Source of the DNA: Oreohelix idahoensis
Taxonomy: Eukaryota > Mollusca > Gastropoda > Stylommatophora > Oreohelicidae
DNA: 64,000 bases
Direction: 5' to 3'
NCBI GenBank assembly: GCA_024509875.1
Contig: JAMPIV010000581.1
Location: 377,001-441,000 of the forward strand
The notes under the pieces are model-generated. The model made no database searches, was not told the DNA's origin, and saw only the letters and a list, made by a program, of their open reading frames with translations. Numbering within the stretch: position 1 is the stretch's first letter; each line of letters starts with the position of its first letter. Positions 11,891-23,984 of the stretch are shown piece after piece. The translations under genes and the position numbers were made by a program.

Positions 11891-12408
11891 TGGGGAAGTG
11901 ATAGAACAGCAACAAAACTAGTACTAGAGTAAAACATGCTTCACATAATGTGACTAGGTCACCAATGGGGAAGTAATAAAACAGCAACAAAACTAGTACT
12001 AGAGTAAAACATGCTTCACATAATGTGACTAGGTCACCAATGGGGAAGTGATAGAACAGCAACAAAACTAGTACTAGAGTAAAACATGCTTTACATAATG
12101 GGACTAGGTCACCAATGGGGAAGTGATAGAACAGCAACAAAACTAGTACTAGAGTAAAACATGCTTCACATAATGTGACTAGGTCACCAATGGGGAAGTG
12201 ATAGAACAGCAACAAAACTAGTACTAGAGTAAAACATGCTTCACATAATGTGACTAGGTCACCAATGGGGAAGTGATAGAACAGCAACAAAACTAGTACT
12301 ATAGTAAAACATGCTTCACATAATGTGACTAGGTCACCAATGGGGAAGTGATAGAACAGCAACAAAACTAGTACTAAAGTAAAACATGCTTCAAATAATG
12401 TTACTAGG

Positions 12409-15400
12409 TCACCAATAAAGGAAGTGATAGAACAGCAACAAAACTAATACTAGAGTAAAACATGCTTCACATAATGTGACTAGATCTCCATTAAGGAAGT
12501 GATAGAACAGCAACAAAACTAGTACTAGAGTAAAACATGCTTCACATAATGTGACTAGGTCACCAATGGGGAAGTAATAGAACAGCAACAAAACTAGTAC
12601 TAGAGTAAAACATGCTTCACATAATGTGACTAGGTCACCAATGTGGAAGTGATAGAACAGCAACAAAACTAGTACTAGAGTAAAACATGCTTCACATAAT
12701 GGGACTAGGTCACCAATGGGGAAGTGATAGAACAGCAACAAAACTAGTACTAGAGTAAAACATGCTTCACATAATGTGACTATGTCACCAATGGGGAAGT
12801 GATAGAACAGCAACAAAACTAGTACTAGAGTAAAACATGCTTCACATAATGTGACTAGGTCACCAATGGGGAAGTGATAGAACAGCAACAAAACTAATAC
12901 TAGAGTAAAACATGCTTCACATAATGTGACTAGGTCACCAATGGGGAAGTGATAGAACAGCAACAAAACTAGTACTAGAGTAAAACATGCTTCACATAAT
13001 GTGACTAGGTCACCAATGGGGAAGTGATAGAACAGCAACGAAACTAGTACTAGAGTAAAACATGCTTCACATAATGTGACTAGGTCACCAATGGGGAAGT
13101 GATAGAACAGCAACAAAACTAGTACTAGAGTAAAACATGCTTCACATAATAAGACTAGGTCACCAATTGGGAAGTGATAGAACAGCAACAAAACTAGTAC
13201 TAGAGTAAAACATGCTTCACATAATGTGACTAGGTCACCAATGGGGAAGTGATAGAACAGCAACAAAAGTAGTACTAGAGTAAAACATGCTTCACATAAT
13301 GTGACTAGGTCACCAATGGGGAAGTGATAAAACAGCAACAAAACTAGTATTAGAGTAAAACATGCTTCACATAATGTGACTAGGTCACCAATGGGGAAGT
13401 GATAGAACAGCAACAAAACTAGTACTAGAGTAAAACATGCTTCACATAATGTGACTAGGTCACCAATGGGGAAGTAATAGAACAGCAACAAAACTACTAC
13501 TAGAGTAAAACATGCTTCACATAATGTGAATAGGTCACCAATTGGGAAGAGATAGAACTGCAACAAAACTAGTACTAGAGTAAAACATGCTTCACATAAT
13601 GTGACTAGGTCACCAATGGGGAAGTGATAGAACATTAACAAAACTAGTACTAGAGTAAAACATGCTTCACATAATGTGACTAGCTCACCAATGGGGAAGT
13701 GATAGAACAGCAACAAAACTAGTACTAGAGTAAAACATGCTTCACATAATGTGACTTGGTCACCAATGGGGAAGTGATAGAACAGCAACAAAACTAGTAC
13801 TAGAGTAAAACATGTTTCACATAATGTGACTAATTCACCAATGGATAAGTGATAGAACAGCAACAAAACTAGTACTAGAGTAAAACATGCTTCACATAAT
13901 GTGACTAGGTCACCAATGGGGAAGTGATAGAACAGCAACAAAACTAGTACTAGAGTAAAACATGTTTTACATAATGTGACTAGGTCACCAATGGGGAAGT
14001 GATAGAACAGCAACAAAACTATTACTAGAGTAAAACATGCTTCACATAATGTGACTTGGTCACCAATGGGGAAGTGATAGAACAGCAACAAAACTAGTAC
14101 TAGAGTAAAACATGTTTCACATAATGTGACTAATTCACCAATGGGTAAGTGATAGAACAGCAACAAAACTAGTACTAGAGTAAAACATGCTTCACATAAT
14201 GTGACTAGGTCACCAATGGGGAAGTGATAGAACAGCAATGAAACTAGTACTAGAGTAAAACATGCTTCACATAATGTGACTAGGTCACCAATGGGGAAGT
14301 GATAGAACAGCAACAAAACTAGTACTAGAGTAAAACATGCTTTACATAATGTGACTAAATCACCAATGGGGAAGTGATAGAACAGCAACAAAACTAGTAC
14401 TAGAGTAAAACATGCTTCACATAATATGACTAAGTCACCAATGGGGAAGTGATAGAACAGCAACAAAACTAGTACTAGAGTAAAACATGCTTCACATAAT
14501 GTGACCAAGTCACCAATGGGGAAGTGATAGAACAGCAACAAAACTAGTACTAGAGTAAAACAGGCTTCACATAATGTGACTAGGTCACCAATGGGGAAGT
14601 GATAGAACAGCAACAAAACTAGTACTAGAGTAAAAAAACATGCTTCACATAATGTGACTAGGTCACCAATGGGGAAGTGATAGAACAGCAACAAAACTAG
14701 TACTAGAGTAAAACATGATTCACATAATGTGACTAAGTCACCAATGGGGAAGTGATAGAACAGCAACAAAACTAGTACTAGAGTAAAACATGCTTCACAT
14801 AATGTGACTAAGTCACCAATGGGGAAGTGATAGAACAGCAACAAAACTAGTACTAGAGTAAAAAAACATGCTTCACATAATGTGACTAGGTCACCAATGG
14901 GGAAGTGATAGAACAGCATCAAAACTAGTACTAGAGTAAAAAACATGCTTCACATAATGTGACTAAGTCACCAATGGGGAAGTGATAGAACAGCAACAAA
15001 ACTAGTACTAGAGTAAAAGAGGCTTCACATAATGTGACTAGGTCACCAATGGGGAAGTGATAGAACAGCAATGAAACTAGTACTAGAGTAAAACATGCTT
15101 CACATAATGTGACTAGGTCACCAATGGGGAAGTGATAGAACAGCAACAAAACTAGTACTAGAGTAAAACATGCTTCACATAATGTGACTAGGTCACCAAT
15201 GGGGAAGTGATAGAACAGCAATGAAACTAGTACTAGAGTAAAACATGCTTCACATAATGTGACTAGGTCACCAATGGGGAAGTGATAGAACAGCAACAAA
15301 ACTAGTACTAGAGTAAAACATGCTTCACATAATGTGATTAAGTCACCAATGGGGAAGTGATAGAACAGCAACAAAACTAGTACTAGAGTAAAACCTGCTT

Positions 15401-15713
15401 CACATAATGTGACTAGGTCACCAATGGGGAAGTGATAGAACAGCAACAAAACTAGTACTAGAGTAAAACATGCTTCACATAATGGGACTAGGTCACCAAT
15501 GGGGAAGTGATAGAACAGCAACAAAACTAGTACTAGAGTAAAACATGCTTCACATAATGTGACTATGTCACCAATGGGGAAGTGATAGAACAGCAACAAA
15601 ACTAGTACTAGAGTAAAACATGCTTCACATAATGTGACTAGGTCACCAATGGGGAAGTGATAGAACAGCAACAAAACTAATACTAGAGTAAAACATGCTT
15701 CACATAATGTGAC
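12409..15713. repeat. 37-unit (2783-bp) higher-order repeat, first copy and start of second
   Basis: The run of unit variants near 12701-12933 (ATGGGACTAGG, then GACTATGTCACC, then ACTAATACTAG) recurs at 15484-15713, 2783 bp downstream, where it is cut by element A. The variant order continues on the other side of the element from 24835, matching the order seen after 12933. The 2783-bp period equals 37 units plus 8 extra A's (3+3+2). So a 37-unit higher-order repeat existed in at least two tandem copies before the insertion. Confidence 0.88.
15709..15713. repeat. Target-site duplication GTGAC, left copy
   Basis: GTGAC precedes the LTR end here and follows the other LTR at 24835-24839. Joining the two flanks with one copy removed gives a normal 75-bp unit. 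The duplicated bases are one arm of the unit's GTGAC-TAG-GTCAC inverted repeat. Confidence 0.95.
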
Positions 15714-16562
15714 TGTTGCGGGGCTTTATACGATTCACTTCTTTTATTGTTGTTGCGGCCCCGTCTTCTATTTCAGTGGTCGTTGTGGAAAGCCACCGTT
15801 CTCATTGATTCAATAAGCTTCTTAGTTCTGGTCATTGATTCATTAATTCTTGATCGTGCTATTGTTGGAATAGTTACGCGAATGTGAGTTAATACTTTCT
15901 GTCTGTCACAAGGTTTGAACTCAGTATCATAATTGTTGAATTTGTAACTTCAATGAACGTGATAAGTCTCTTCTCGAGTCCACACAATTTTTAATATACA
16001 TTTCAAACAGTAGACAGTCCATGGAGGTTGATTATGAAAACATTATATATTAGAATTGAATCATACATCATAAATGCTATCCCTGCATTATAGTCCTGGT
16101 CCAATAATATGCAACACTATAGTCAGAACGTCGTAACTATATGTACGCGCGGTTGGGACATCCAACGGCCGACAATGAGATTAGACGTCTGGCGATATAA
16201 AACGAATGTGGACCATAATTTCATCCTTCCTTGACTTTAGTTAAAATTACTAACCTCGATACATTCCTCTCTTCATAAGAATATCGGACTGACCCATGTC
16301 CGTACTGCAATAACATATGTGCGGCAATATCATGCCTACCACTGGAAGGATTATAGGACACGTCTTATCCGTTTGACGGTCATCTAAGAAAAGGGTGTGG
16401 TAACCTAGTCACGGTGCGTGACATACCAACGCATACACGTCATAATCAATCGTGTGTATCGCGTACACTAACTAACAATTATTTACATTATATTAAACGT
16501 AGTCACCTATTAATCTTATGATGTTAACCTCTAGCAGACCATGCCAATAAAATACCTTAACA
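15714..16562 (-). repeat. 3' LTR of element A
   Basis: 849 bp, TG...CA ends. Compared with the 5' LTR it lacks one T in the GGTCATTTGATTC run and differs at two bases (near 16083 and 16531). In plus-strand reading it starts TGTTGCGGGGC and ends ACCTTAACA. Confidence 0.95.
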
Positions 16563-16576
16563 ATTCCCTGTCCACT
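16563..16576 (-). promoter_or_regulatory. Polypurine tract of element A
   Basis: On the minus strand the bases just before the 3' LTR read AGTGGACAGGGAAT, preceded by CCCCC and a T run. This is the expected place and composition for the plus-strand primer of reverse transcription. Confidence 0.65.
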
Positions 16577-17617
16577 GGGGGAAAAAAAAATCTATTAGAT
16601 AGATTTTTTTTAACAAAAACCCATCTGAAAAAATACCAATATGTTAACAATATCAAAAAAAAAAAATTTAACGAGATTGCGGCATATGGCCTACGACGTT
16701 CTGTCTAGAACCAATGTCGTGGTCATGTCGACTAACCAATAGTCATGTAATATATTCATTATTTATATCATAAATAAATATAAATGGTAATAAGAACTAA
16801 AAGAGAATGGTAATGTCGATCTCTAATTAAATAATTAATTAACTTAAAATATGTCGTGATAAAATGTCATGTCAGACTAATTTAAAGTGTTAAAATTAAA
16901 CTAAATAACTATACTAGGTATGGAATAAGAATAAGTTGTTGAAAATCTAATGTAAGAAAAATGAGAGGATCTGTTAAAGAAAGACATAATAACGAATAAA
17001 GAATAAATTAGAGAAAGAAAAAAAATGATGTATAAATTTAACTAAGTTGTGTGTGTTGAACATCAAGTAAGTGTAGTATTAAGTTATTAATACCTTTCTA
17101 ACTAATTTAAACAATAGTATGCAATATAATCATGTAATTCTAAGAATATAATCAAAGAATTATGTGAGTTTTCTTTTCTTTCTTTCATTTTTTTAAGTTT
17201 CATTCATTTTTTTAAAATTCAACTCACTTGTCATTTTAATGTGGATTAGTTTTAAAGAATAAATTAAAGTAATTAACATTGGATATGAAGATCCATTCGT
17301 AGTCTTGATCCTTGAATTTCCATTAGACAAAATGTTCAAGTATTCTGAATCACGATATATAACGAATTAGTTCGACTGGAATGTCATTTATTTTCTCCGA
17401 AGTGTTTTGAAACAATGTTGTGACAAATGTAAACCAGGAAAGTCCCGGTGTAAAGACGAATATAGTGTCAATTGATTGCAGTCACTTTGCGTATAATTTG
17501 CCTATAGAAAGCAGCTGAGTAAATGGTTCATTCATGTGTCAAAAAGCAACGATGGTGCTATGTTCTTTGATTAAGTTTCTCTGTACATAGTATTGTCTTT
17601 GCGACAAACAACGTAAA
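16577..17617. other. 3' untranslated region of element A
   Basis: About 1.0 kb of very AT-rich sequence between the pol stop and the polypurine tract, with no open frame of note. A long 3' non-coding stretch is unusual for a gypsy element, where pol or env usually runs close to the LTR; no env-like frame is visible. Confidence 0.7.
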
Positions 17618-20284
17618 TTAGGAATCGACATCATTAGGATTTCGAGATAATGTATCTGCCAAGATGTTGTCGGATCCTGTGATGTACTCGATTGAAAACT
17701 CGAAGGGTTGGAGGAGTATAGCAAATCTGGTCAATTTTGGACTCTTGTGATTTGCTCGTTGTAGTGATGCTACGGCCCTTTGATCGGTTTGTACTACAAA
17801 AGGGGCTCCCAGTAGGAATTTTTCTAGTTTGGTTATCGCCCACACGACGGCTAAGAGTTCGCGATCAACCGTAGAGTACTTCACTTCTGGTGGTTTCAGT
17901 TTTCGTGACACGTACAAGTTTGGATGGAGGATGTCGTCATGGTATTGGAGCAAACATGCGCCAATTCCGTAGTTACTCGCATCTGTACGAAGAATGAACT
18001 TTTTAGAAGCATCAATTAATCTCAAAATAGGTGGATTGGAAAATATAGAAATTATTTGCCGAAAAATTCTGTCACATTCGTCAGTCCATGTCACTTTCAC
18101 TGGCATGTTCTTCTTTAGTAATGAGGACAATACAGCAGTGATGGATGACAAGTTAGGTACGAATCTACTGTAATATTGGACTAGACCTAACAAGCTTCTC
18201 ACTTGTTTCTTCGTTTGAGGAACGGAAATGTTTAAAATTTTTGAAACTGTACTGGGTAATGTTCGGATATATCCAGCTCCAATAATGTGACCCAAAAAAG
18301 TGATCTCATGAAATGCTACCTGTAATTTTGTAGGTTTAGCAGTTAACTTGTACCTTCTCAAGGTATCAAAAACGTATCCAAGACCCAAAAAATGTTCCTC
18401 AAAAGATGAACTAAACAAGCATATGTCATCTATATATGTAATAATGTCTGGTCTACCTGAAAAAATGTGTCGCATCATGCGAACAAAGGTAGCTGGAGCG
18501 TTAACCAGCCCAAAAGGCATCACGTTCCACTGGTATAGACCTAGCGGAGTTGAAAACGCTGTGTAGTATTTTGCTTTTTCGGTTAGTGGTATCTGCCAAT
18601 AACCTTTAGTTAAGTCTATCTTAGTAAATATAGTTGCTGTCGATAGACGTGGCAGTAAGTCATCGAGAAGTGGATGTGGTTCGCTATCAACTATCGTTTG
18701 TGCATTTAATTTTCTATAGTCGACGCATAGTCTAATGTTATTGTCCTTCTTTCGGACAATAACTAATGGAGAAGAAAATGGGGAATTACTAGTTTCGATA
18801 ATTCCTAAAGATAACATCTGTTCAAGTTCCTTAGTAGTTTTAGTAAGAAAGTGTATAGGAACAGAATAAGGATGTACCCGAATTGGAGTATCCTCGTTAA
18901 GAGTGATGTCATGATTAATGACTGATGTGCGACCTGGAACATCGGTCAACACATCTGGATAAGATTGTAGCAGATCAGCAATCTTTTGATGCTGTTGCGG
19001 TGTAACCGACGAAGAGATGGTTACGTCCCGCCAAGATTCGCTAGATTGTACTACAGGTACAGGTAAAGCTAACTGTACCTCAGGAAAAGAAGATTCTTCT
19101 TCCTGGATAACGGATAAATTAGAATAGTGACATGTAGGTCTGAAAGTGTCATCTAATTCATGAAAAATAGCTTGTAGATGTTCAGGTCGAGTATGAAATT
19201 GCTTGAGCATATTTATGTGAAATATTTTGTGATGTCCCTTAATGTCCAGGACATAATCAACATCAGAAATCTTATTGATAACCTGGTAAGGACCATTCCA
19301 CGAGATTAGTAGTCTATTATTGTTATGTGGCAATAACACATAAGCTTGATCTCCTGGAAATAATTGACGTAATCGTCTATTACTGTTTTGGAAAGTTCTA
19401 GCTTTCTCTTTCGCAGCCTCAGATGAAGCTGTTGCCATTTGACAGGCATCAATAATGTTATTCCGGAGATTAATTACATATTCATAGGATGACTGAGTGT
19501 CCTGAGTCATCTCAGAATCGATTAATAAATCTTTTATCAGTCCCATAGGACCTCTTGGAGGAGCGCCAAAGACTAAATGAAACGGAGAGAAGCCAGTTTG
19601 TTCATTTGGCACCTCTCGATAAGCGAATAACACCGCTGGTAGCACTCTGTCCCAGTCCTGTGGATGGTTAACTGTAACTTTATGTAGCATTTGTTTGAGT
19701 GTACGGTTAAGTCTTTCTACAGCACCATTACTCATTGGGTGATAAATGCTGCTGAGGTTTCTATCTATTTGCCAAGTCTTCATTACCTCCGTCATAGTCT
19801 CAGATATAAATTGAGAACCATGATCTGACAAAAGTTTTCTAGGAAAACCTACTCTAGAAAAGATCAAGTGTAGTGCATCAGCTACATCTGTTGTGGTGGT
19901 TGTTTTTAATGGGATGGCTTCTGGCCATCGTGTGCATAAATCGATGCAAGTGAGAATAAACCTATGTCCTCTGGCTGATGGTAAAAGTGGGCCAATGATA
20001 TCAATGGCCATTTTGTCGAAAGGTCTCACCGATATATCACAAGCCTGAATAGGCGCCGTGTGAAAGGCTCCCCGTGCTTTCACTTCTTGGCATATCGTAC
20101 AGGAGCGTACGTACTGTGAAATATCTCGTGATACTCCCGGCCAAAAAAAAGAAGATAATACTCGTGAACGTGTACGAGTATAACCCATGTGACCTGCACA
20201 CTTAGAATCATGTGCATGTTGAAGTATGTACCGCCTAAAAGCAAAAGGTACCATGACTTGTTGTCTTATCTGAGTTTTATCCAT
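17618..20284 (-). CDS. pol: Element A Pol: integrase, reverse transcriptase, RNase H (in that order)
   Basis: 888 codons, intact. Integrase comes first: an H2C2 zinc finger (H25, H32, C62, C65), a catalytic core with D95, D154 and E190 (35 residues between the last two, as usual), the YHPMSNGAVERLNRTL context, and a C-terminal GPY module near 328-364. A linker with SWRDV and DVLTDVPGRT follows. The reverse transcriptase has D557 in motif A and YIDD at 617-620. RNase H has D768, E809, D834 and D877. Canonical gypsy Pol is protease-RT-RNaseH-integrase; here integrase has moved to the front. The start at 20284 overlaps the protease frame by 8 bases, so expression may rely on frameshifting, or a T-run length error may hide a fused frame. 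Base pairs of active-site residues are all present, so the enzyme looks functional. Confidence 0.95.
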   Translation of the reverse strand: MDKTQIRQQVMVPFAFRRYILQHAHDSKCAGHMGYTRTRSRVLSSFFWPGVSRDISQYVRSCTICQEVKARGAFHTAPIQACDISVRPFDKMAIDIIGPLLPSARGHRFILTCIDLCTRWPEAIPLKTTTTTDVADALHLIFSRVGFPRKLLSDHGSQFISETMTEVMKTWQIDRNLSSIYHPMSNGAVERLNRTLKQMLHKVTVNHPQDWDRVLPAVLFAYREVPNEQTGFSPFHLVFGAPPRGPMGLIKDLLIDSEMTQDTQSSYEYVINLRNNIIDACQMATASSEAAKEKARTFQNSNRRLRQLFPGDQAYVLLPHNNNRLLISWNGPYQVINKISDVDYVLDIKGHHKIFHINMLKQFHTRPEHLQAIFHELDDTFRPTCHYSNLSVIQEEESSFPEVQLALPVPVVQSSESWRDVTISSSVTPQQHQKIADLLQSYPDVLTDVPGRTSVINHDITLNEDTPIRVHPYSVPIHFLTKTTKELEQMLSLGIIETSNSPFSSPLVIVRKKDNNIRLCVDYRKLNAQTIVDSEPHPLLDDLLPRLSTATIFTKIDLTKGYWQIPLTEKAKYYTAFSTPLGLYQWNVMPFGLVNAPATFVRMMRHIFSGRPDIITYIDDICLFSSSFEEHFLGLGYVFDTLRRYKLTAKPTKLQVAFHEITFLGHIIGAGYIRTLPSTVSKILNISVPQTKKQVRSLLGLVQYYSRFVPNLSSITAVLSSLLKKNMPVKVTWTDECDRIFRQIISIFSNPPILRLIDASKKFILRTDASNYGIGACLLQYHDDILHPNLYVSRKLKPPEVKYSTVDRELLAVVWAITKLEKFLLGAPFVVQTDQRAVASLQRANHKSPKLTRFAILLQPFEFSIEYITGSDNILADTLSRNPNDVDS

Positions 20285-21461
20285 AAAAACATCTTAATAA
20301 AATGTCATTTTTAATACTAAACCACTGACTATAATTTATGTTCCTAGAAAGATTGTCATCTTTGTTGACCAGCGTAAAAAATTTTGTTAGTGACCTGTCT
20401 TCCCTCTGTTTTGCAGCAAATGATACTCGGTCAATAGCAGAATGAATCTCGATATTTTCATGATCATTTGTTTCCTTGTTTTCCGTGTCTATAGTCTCTA
20501 ATTGTTTTGTATGTGATCTGGTTATTGCTGCATTTCCGATGTATAGATTATTTTTTTCCCATTGAATAATCTCATCTGGTGTGCAATCTTTACTCCCGTG
20601 TATGCATCCCACCATAAGGTCGGCAATTGGGTTTCTTAACATGCATGCTTTAACATTGCCTGTGAAGAAAGGTGTGTCAATGTAAATAATAGCTGTTGGA
20701 TAATATTCTATGGTTCCCCCAAAAGTCATGCACCTGACATGTTCTCCAGTTGCACAATTTGGATGAACAAGTGTCTGACGGATTCCGATCGTGGTCGATC
20801 CCGAATCTCTTAAGACTGAGACGATGGATCCATTAACTTTTCCTCTGTTGAAGATCAGTGATCCTGTTCCGTCATTGACTGCTAGACTGACTTCTGGTAG
20901 AATATGACCGCAGTTCAGAACTGTCTCTTTTGCTTTCTGAAATATAAGATTACATGTTGGGCAACTATTTGCCACGTTATAATTCATTGCAAAACAAGTA
21001 GACGATGACTGTATTTTGTTATCAGTAGTTGAACTCTGAACCCTAGGGGTTGTAGCAGTAGTAACAGCTGCCCCTGTATTATGGTTATAAGTTGTCGATC
21101 TACGAGAATGAGAACCATGACGAGAATAATTAGATGAATTATCCCGTTGTCCTCTATTGTAACTGTTATCTCGATGTCTCGAGTTATAATTATCGCTATT
21201 GTTCCACTTGTAATCATTATTATAGTTATATGATCGATTATAACTTGAGTTACGTGGATTACTGTTATTTCTTGACTGAGGTGAATAGTTTCTGGTTTGT
21301 TGTCGTCCTCTATTAAAGTTATTGTTAAAGTTATTCTGTCCCTTATGAAAATTAATGTCATAGTTTCCTTTGAACCTACCCCTGTCTACACTGTGTGTTC
21401 TAGGTTTGTTATGATTATGATATGCCATATTGGAGGCTACAGGAAGTGGTTCTCTTATCAA
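20277..21461 (-). CDS. Element A RNA-binding region and aspartic protease
   Basis: 394 codons from the first ATG, but the frame is already open from about 21518, where it overlaps gag, so true entry is probably by frameshift or fusion. Residues 15-135 are a low-complexity Asn/Arg/Tyr/Gly stretch with RGR and RGQ repeats, likely RNA-binding. A CPTC (167-170) and CGH (184-186) pair follows and may form a small zinc site; no classical CX2CX4HX4C knuckle is seen. The protease has DSG at 219-221 and a second hydrophobic-Gly motif (ADLMVG) near 280-285, as in retropepsins. The C-terminal part matches the pre-integrase segment of element B. It would cleave the element's polyprotein in particles. Confidence 0.85.
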   Translation of the reverse strand: MIREPLPVASNMAYHNHNKPRTHSVDRGRFKGNYDINFHKGQNNFNNNFNRGRQQTRNYSPQSRNNSNPRNSSYNRSYNYNNDYKWNNSDNYNSRHRDNSYNRGQRDNSSNYSRHGSHSRRSTTYNHNTGAAVTTATTPRVQSSTTDNKIQSSSTCFAMNYNVANSCPTCNLIFQKAKETVLNCGHILPEVSLAVNDGTGSLIFNRGKVNGSIVSVLRDSGSTTIGIRQTLVHPNCATGEHVRCMTFGGTIEYYPTAIIYIDTPFFTGNVKACMLRNPIADLMVGCIHGSKDCTPDEIIQWEKNNLYIGNAAITRSHTKQLETIDTENKETNDHENIEIHSAIDRVSFAAKQREDRSLTKFFTLVNKDDNLSRNINYSQWFSIKNDILLRCFYG

Positions 21462-21474
21462 TGTGCCAGAAATA

Positions 21475-22377
21475 TTAGCATTCGGATGAGCTGTGCAGTA
21501 ATTTAAAGAAATTTTTTTCTAACTCATCAATAGATTCTGGTTTTCTTTCTTGCAGATAAGCAAAGAATGGTGGGCTGACAGACGATAATACTTTATCCCT
21601 CAATAACAAATCGACTAACTTGTCGTAGGATTTGTTGACACCTGCCAGTTCAACCCATCTGTTAAAAGTATTGCGTATGTTAGCAATAAAACCTGTGAAA
21701 TCTCTATTGTTATCTGGCAACAAACTTTTAAAACGCAATCTACATGCCTCTTCGTTCAAGTGGAAACGACGTAGTAACAACGTCTTAATGGCCTCATAGT
21801 CTGTTGATAGTGTTGGATCTATATTTTGTGCTGCACTTGCAGGTTCGCCATCTAGAAATTCCTTAAGTTTCAGTGCCCATGCCGCTTTGTCAAGGTTATT
21901 CACCTTACATATGTCCTCAAAGCGCGCGAGCCACGATGAAAGGTCATCTACGTGTAACTTGAATGGAGGCAGCTTAAAGTAATAATTACCTTTAAGTCGT
22001 GTGGATGAAGATCCAGATTGAGCAGTATCATTTTGGGTTGCTGCAGCGCCCTGTGAATTAAGTTTTGCTGTTTCTAATTTAAGTCGTTGCAATTCCATTT
22101 CTTGCTGCAGTATGATTTCTTGTCGTTTCAATTTATTCTCTTCTTCAATCCGTAGGATTTCATCTCTTGCTATCTTTCTTTCTTCTTCTTGTCTTAATTC
22201 TGCCTTCTTTTCCGCCTGTTTTCTTTCAAGTTCTTCCATCTCTGCTTTAGCAATGGCTTTCTTTTCCTCCTCTTCTGCCTTATATTTTGCAAATTCAGCC
22301 AATGCATAAGCCTCGAGAAGTTCTCCTTTTTTCCCAAAATCTTTACCATTTTTAATAAAATAGTCTAAGTTAAGCAT
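21475..22377 (-). CDS. gag: Element A Gag
   Basis: 300 codons from the ATG at 22377, chosen because element B starts at the equivalent place (MLNLDYFIKNGK here, MSTLEYFITQGK there); an in-frame ATG 33 codons earlier adds unrelated residues. Residues about 25-110 are a charged Glu/Lys/Ala coiled coil. Residues about 135-290 form the capsid-like domain, with LPPFKLHVDDLSSWLARFE and KLVDLLLRDKVLS, closely matched in element B and of the SCAN/Gag type of Ty3/gypsy elements. The frame ends at 21475, while the matching sense continues in the protease frame; an A7 run at 21512-21518 marks the switch. Gag builds the particle that packages the RNA. Confidence 0.85.
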   Translation of the reverse strand: MLNLDYFIKNGKDFGKKGELLEAYALAEFAKYKAEEEEKKAIAKAEMEELERKQAEKKAELRQEEERKIARDEILRIEEENKLKRQEIILQQEMELQRLKLETAKLNSQGAAATQNDTAQSGSSSTRLKGNYYFKLPPFKLHVDDLSSWLARFEDICKVNNLDKAAWALKLKEFLDGEPASAAQNIDPTLSTDYEAIKTLLLRRFHLNEEACRLRFKSLLPDNNRDFTGFIANIRNTFNRWVELAGVNKSYDKLVDLLLRDKVLSSVSPPFFAYLQERKPESIDELEKNFFKLLHSSSEC

Positions 22378-23963
22378 CTTGACGTTAATATTGTACGTAA
22401 TGGTTATGTAATAATCACCAATAAATTTTAAGTAATTATTATACTTATTCAATTTATGAATAGTCGATATAAACAATCATAATATTATTGAACTTAATCT
22501 GGGAATGTTCAATTTAATTAATTGTAATATTATCTAACTATTATTTGTAGATTCCATACATAGACATACTATGTTGGGAAAATATTACATATATATACTC
22601 GTTAATATATCATAAATAGTTATGATATTTATCTATTTCGGGTGCTGAATTACTATCATGCACCTAATAATAAATAGTATTATTCCTCAAGTATTATCTC
22701 ATTCAGTCAGTGATATGTGCTAAGTAAATCATTTAGTAATGGAAAAAATGTACCAAATAATATACACTATGTCCTTTATATGCAGGACAGACTAAAAAGT
22801 CAAATTATTTTATAAATATATATTATTATTATATTATGCCTTAATCATGAGCTATAAAGTGCATCGCCCATTTCTTGGACTACCACTGCAAATTGGTGCA
22901 AAGTCCCTAATTCTCCTTAAAAGTCATTAAATTTTAATTATATTCATATATACACTCTTATTAAGCAAGAAATTATATTATTAGTGTTAAATCATGAACA
23001 GATGAAATGAGGACATACGATACGATGGGTAAACCAAGGATAAACAAACCATATTATCACGAAACAAGACGTTTCTACAATAAAAATTGATATTATGAAA
23101 CCAAATCTGCAAACCGGAAATATAGAGTAGGGTGAAGGTTAACTGAATATAGAGTTAAATCTGCGTACACAAAAATTAATGACGCAAACATGGACTCATT
23201 GACGGTTATACAAAAAAAATGAACTGAATAATAGCAAGATCAGAAAGAACAAGATAGATTACTAACATTGTTACTAAACTAAATAGAATTTAAACTGAAT
23301 ACGATAAAATACACCGATTATTTCACCAAACTAGACATCTAACATATACTGTGAATTAAATGCAGTCCCGAACGAAACAAGCCCCGGAAATGTCATCGAC
23401 GCGTTCTCCGCGAAATGCGATTTAATTCATTACCCTAAAGACCGTTCAGAATGAATATCGGCAATCCGTAGAGCCATAATTTATTCATTCTGAATCTCCA
23501 CTCCAACCTCCCACAAATTAGGCACAGCACAAACAATGAAAACAAATATAACGTGCATATAAAATATATAGAACGGACATGCCTGCAAAATGTGAATTAG
23601 ACTCAGTGATGTTTCTTATGAATGACAACAGTCACGAACTGAGACTTATCTTTTAACCCGTCGTCCGATGCGATCTTCACCAACGGCCTAGACTAGAGGA
23701 TAGGACTGTTTGCTCCTTGTTGGTAAATAATGTCTTTTCAATCCTATGATCTACTGAGAAGTTGTATTCTTGAATGAAACATTAGGTGAGCTGGCATCGT
23801 CCTTCGATCGTTGGCTTGTACACGGAATATTGTGACGTCACTGATTTTTGCATAGTTACACAAGCCACGTCATGTTCGGAATCATGTGACTTGAACGTTT
23901 TCTTGTAATCGTAAACAGTCCGTGAAAGTATGTAAACAAGAAAAATTTCTTTCTTCCTTCGTT
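22378..23963. other. 5' leader of element A
   Basis: About 1.6 kb of AT-rich sequence between the primer site and the gag start. Only short open frames occur. It would contain packaging signals, but I cannot point to one. Confidence 0.6.
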
Positions 23964-23981
23964 CCCCAGCAATGGCAACCA
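23964..23981 (-). promoter_or_regulatory. Candidate primer binding site of element A
   Basis: Three bases inside the 5' LTR the minus strand reads TGGTTGCCATTGCTGGGG. TGG at this position is what a tRNA 3' CCA end would pair with. I do not assign the tRNA. Confidence 0.55.
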
Positions 23982-23984
23982 CTT

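Larger units (their letters stand above)
9212..15713. repeat. 75-bp minisatellite, left part (about 87 units)
   Basis: Tandem units of 75 bp. Landmarks in each are CATGCTTCACATAATG, the inverted repeat GTGAC-TAG-GTCAC, AATGGGGAAGTGATAGAACA and the perfect palindrome CTAGTACTAG. Units differ by a few substitutions; a few carry 2-3 extra A after GAGTAAA. Because 75 is a multiple of 3 and one minus-strand frame has no stop, frames of 1040, 845 and 247 codons appear, with a 25-residue hydrophobic repeat; they end exactly where extra A's shift the frame. I regard these as non-coding. The array begins just after a LINE tail and is interrupted at 15713 by element A. Confidence 0.97.

Noticed and set aside
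9243..15674. Giant minus-strand proteins of 1040, 845 and 247 residues
   Set aside because: They are readings of a 75-bp tandem unit lacking stops in one frame; differences are not biased to silent sites and frames end at A-run length changes. Kept only as a low-interest check.
16577..17617. env gene in the 3' part of element A
   Set aside because: No open frame longer than a few dozen codons; AT-rich non-coding sequence.
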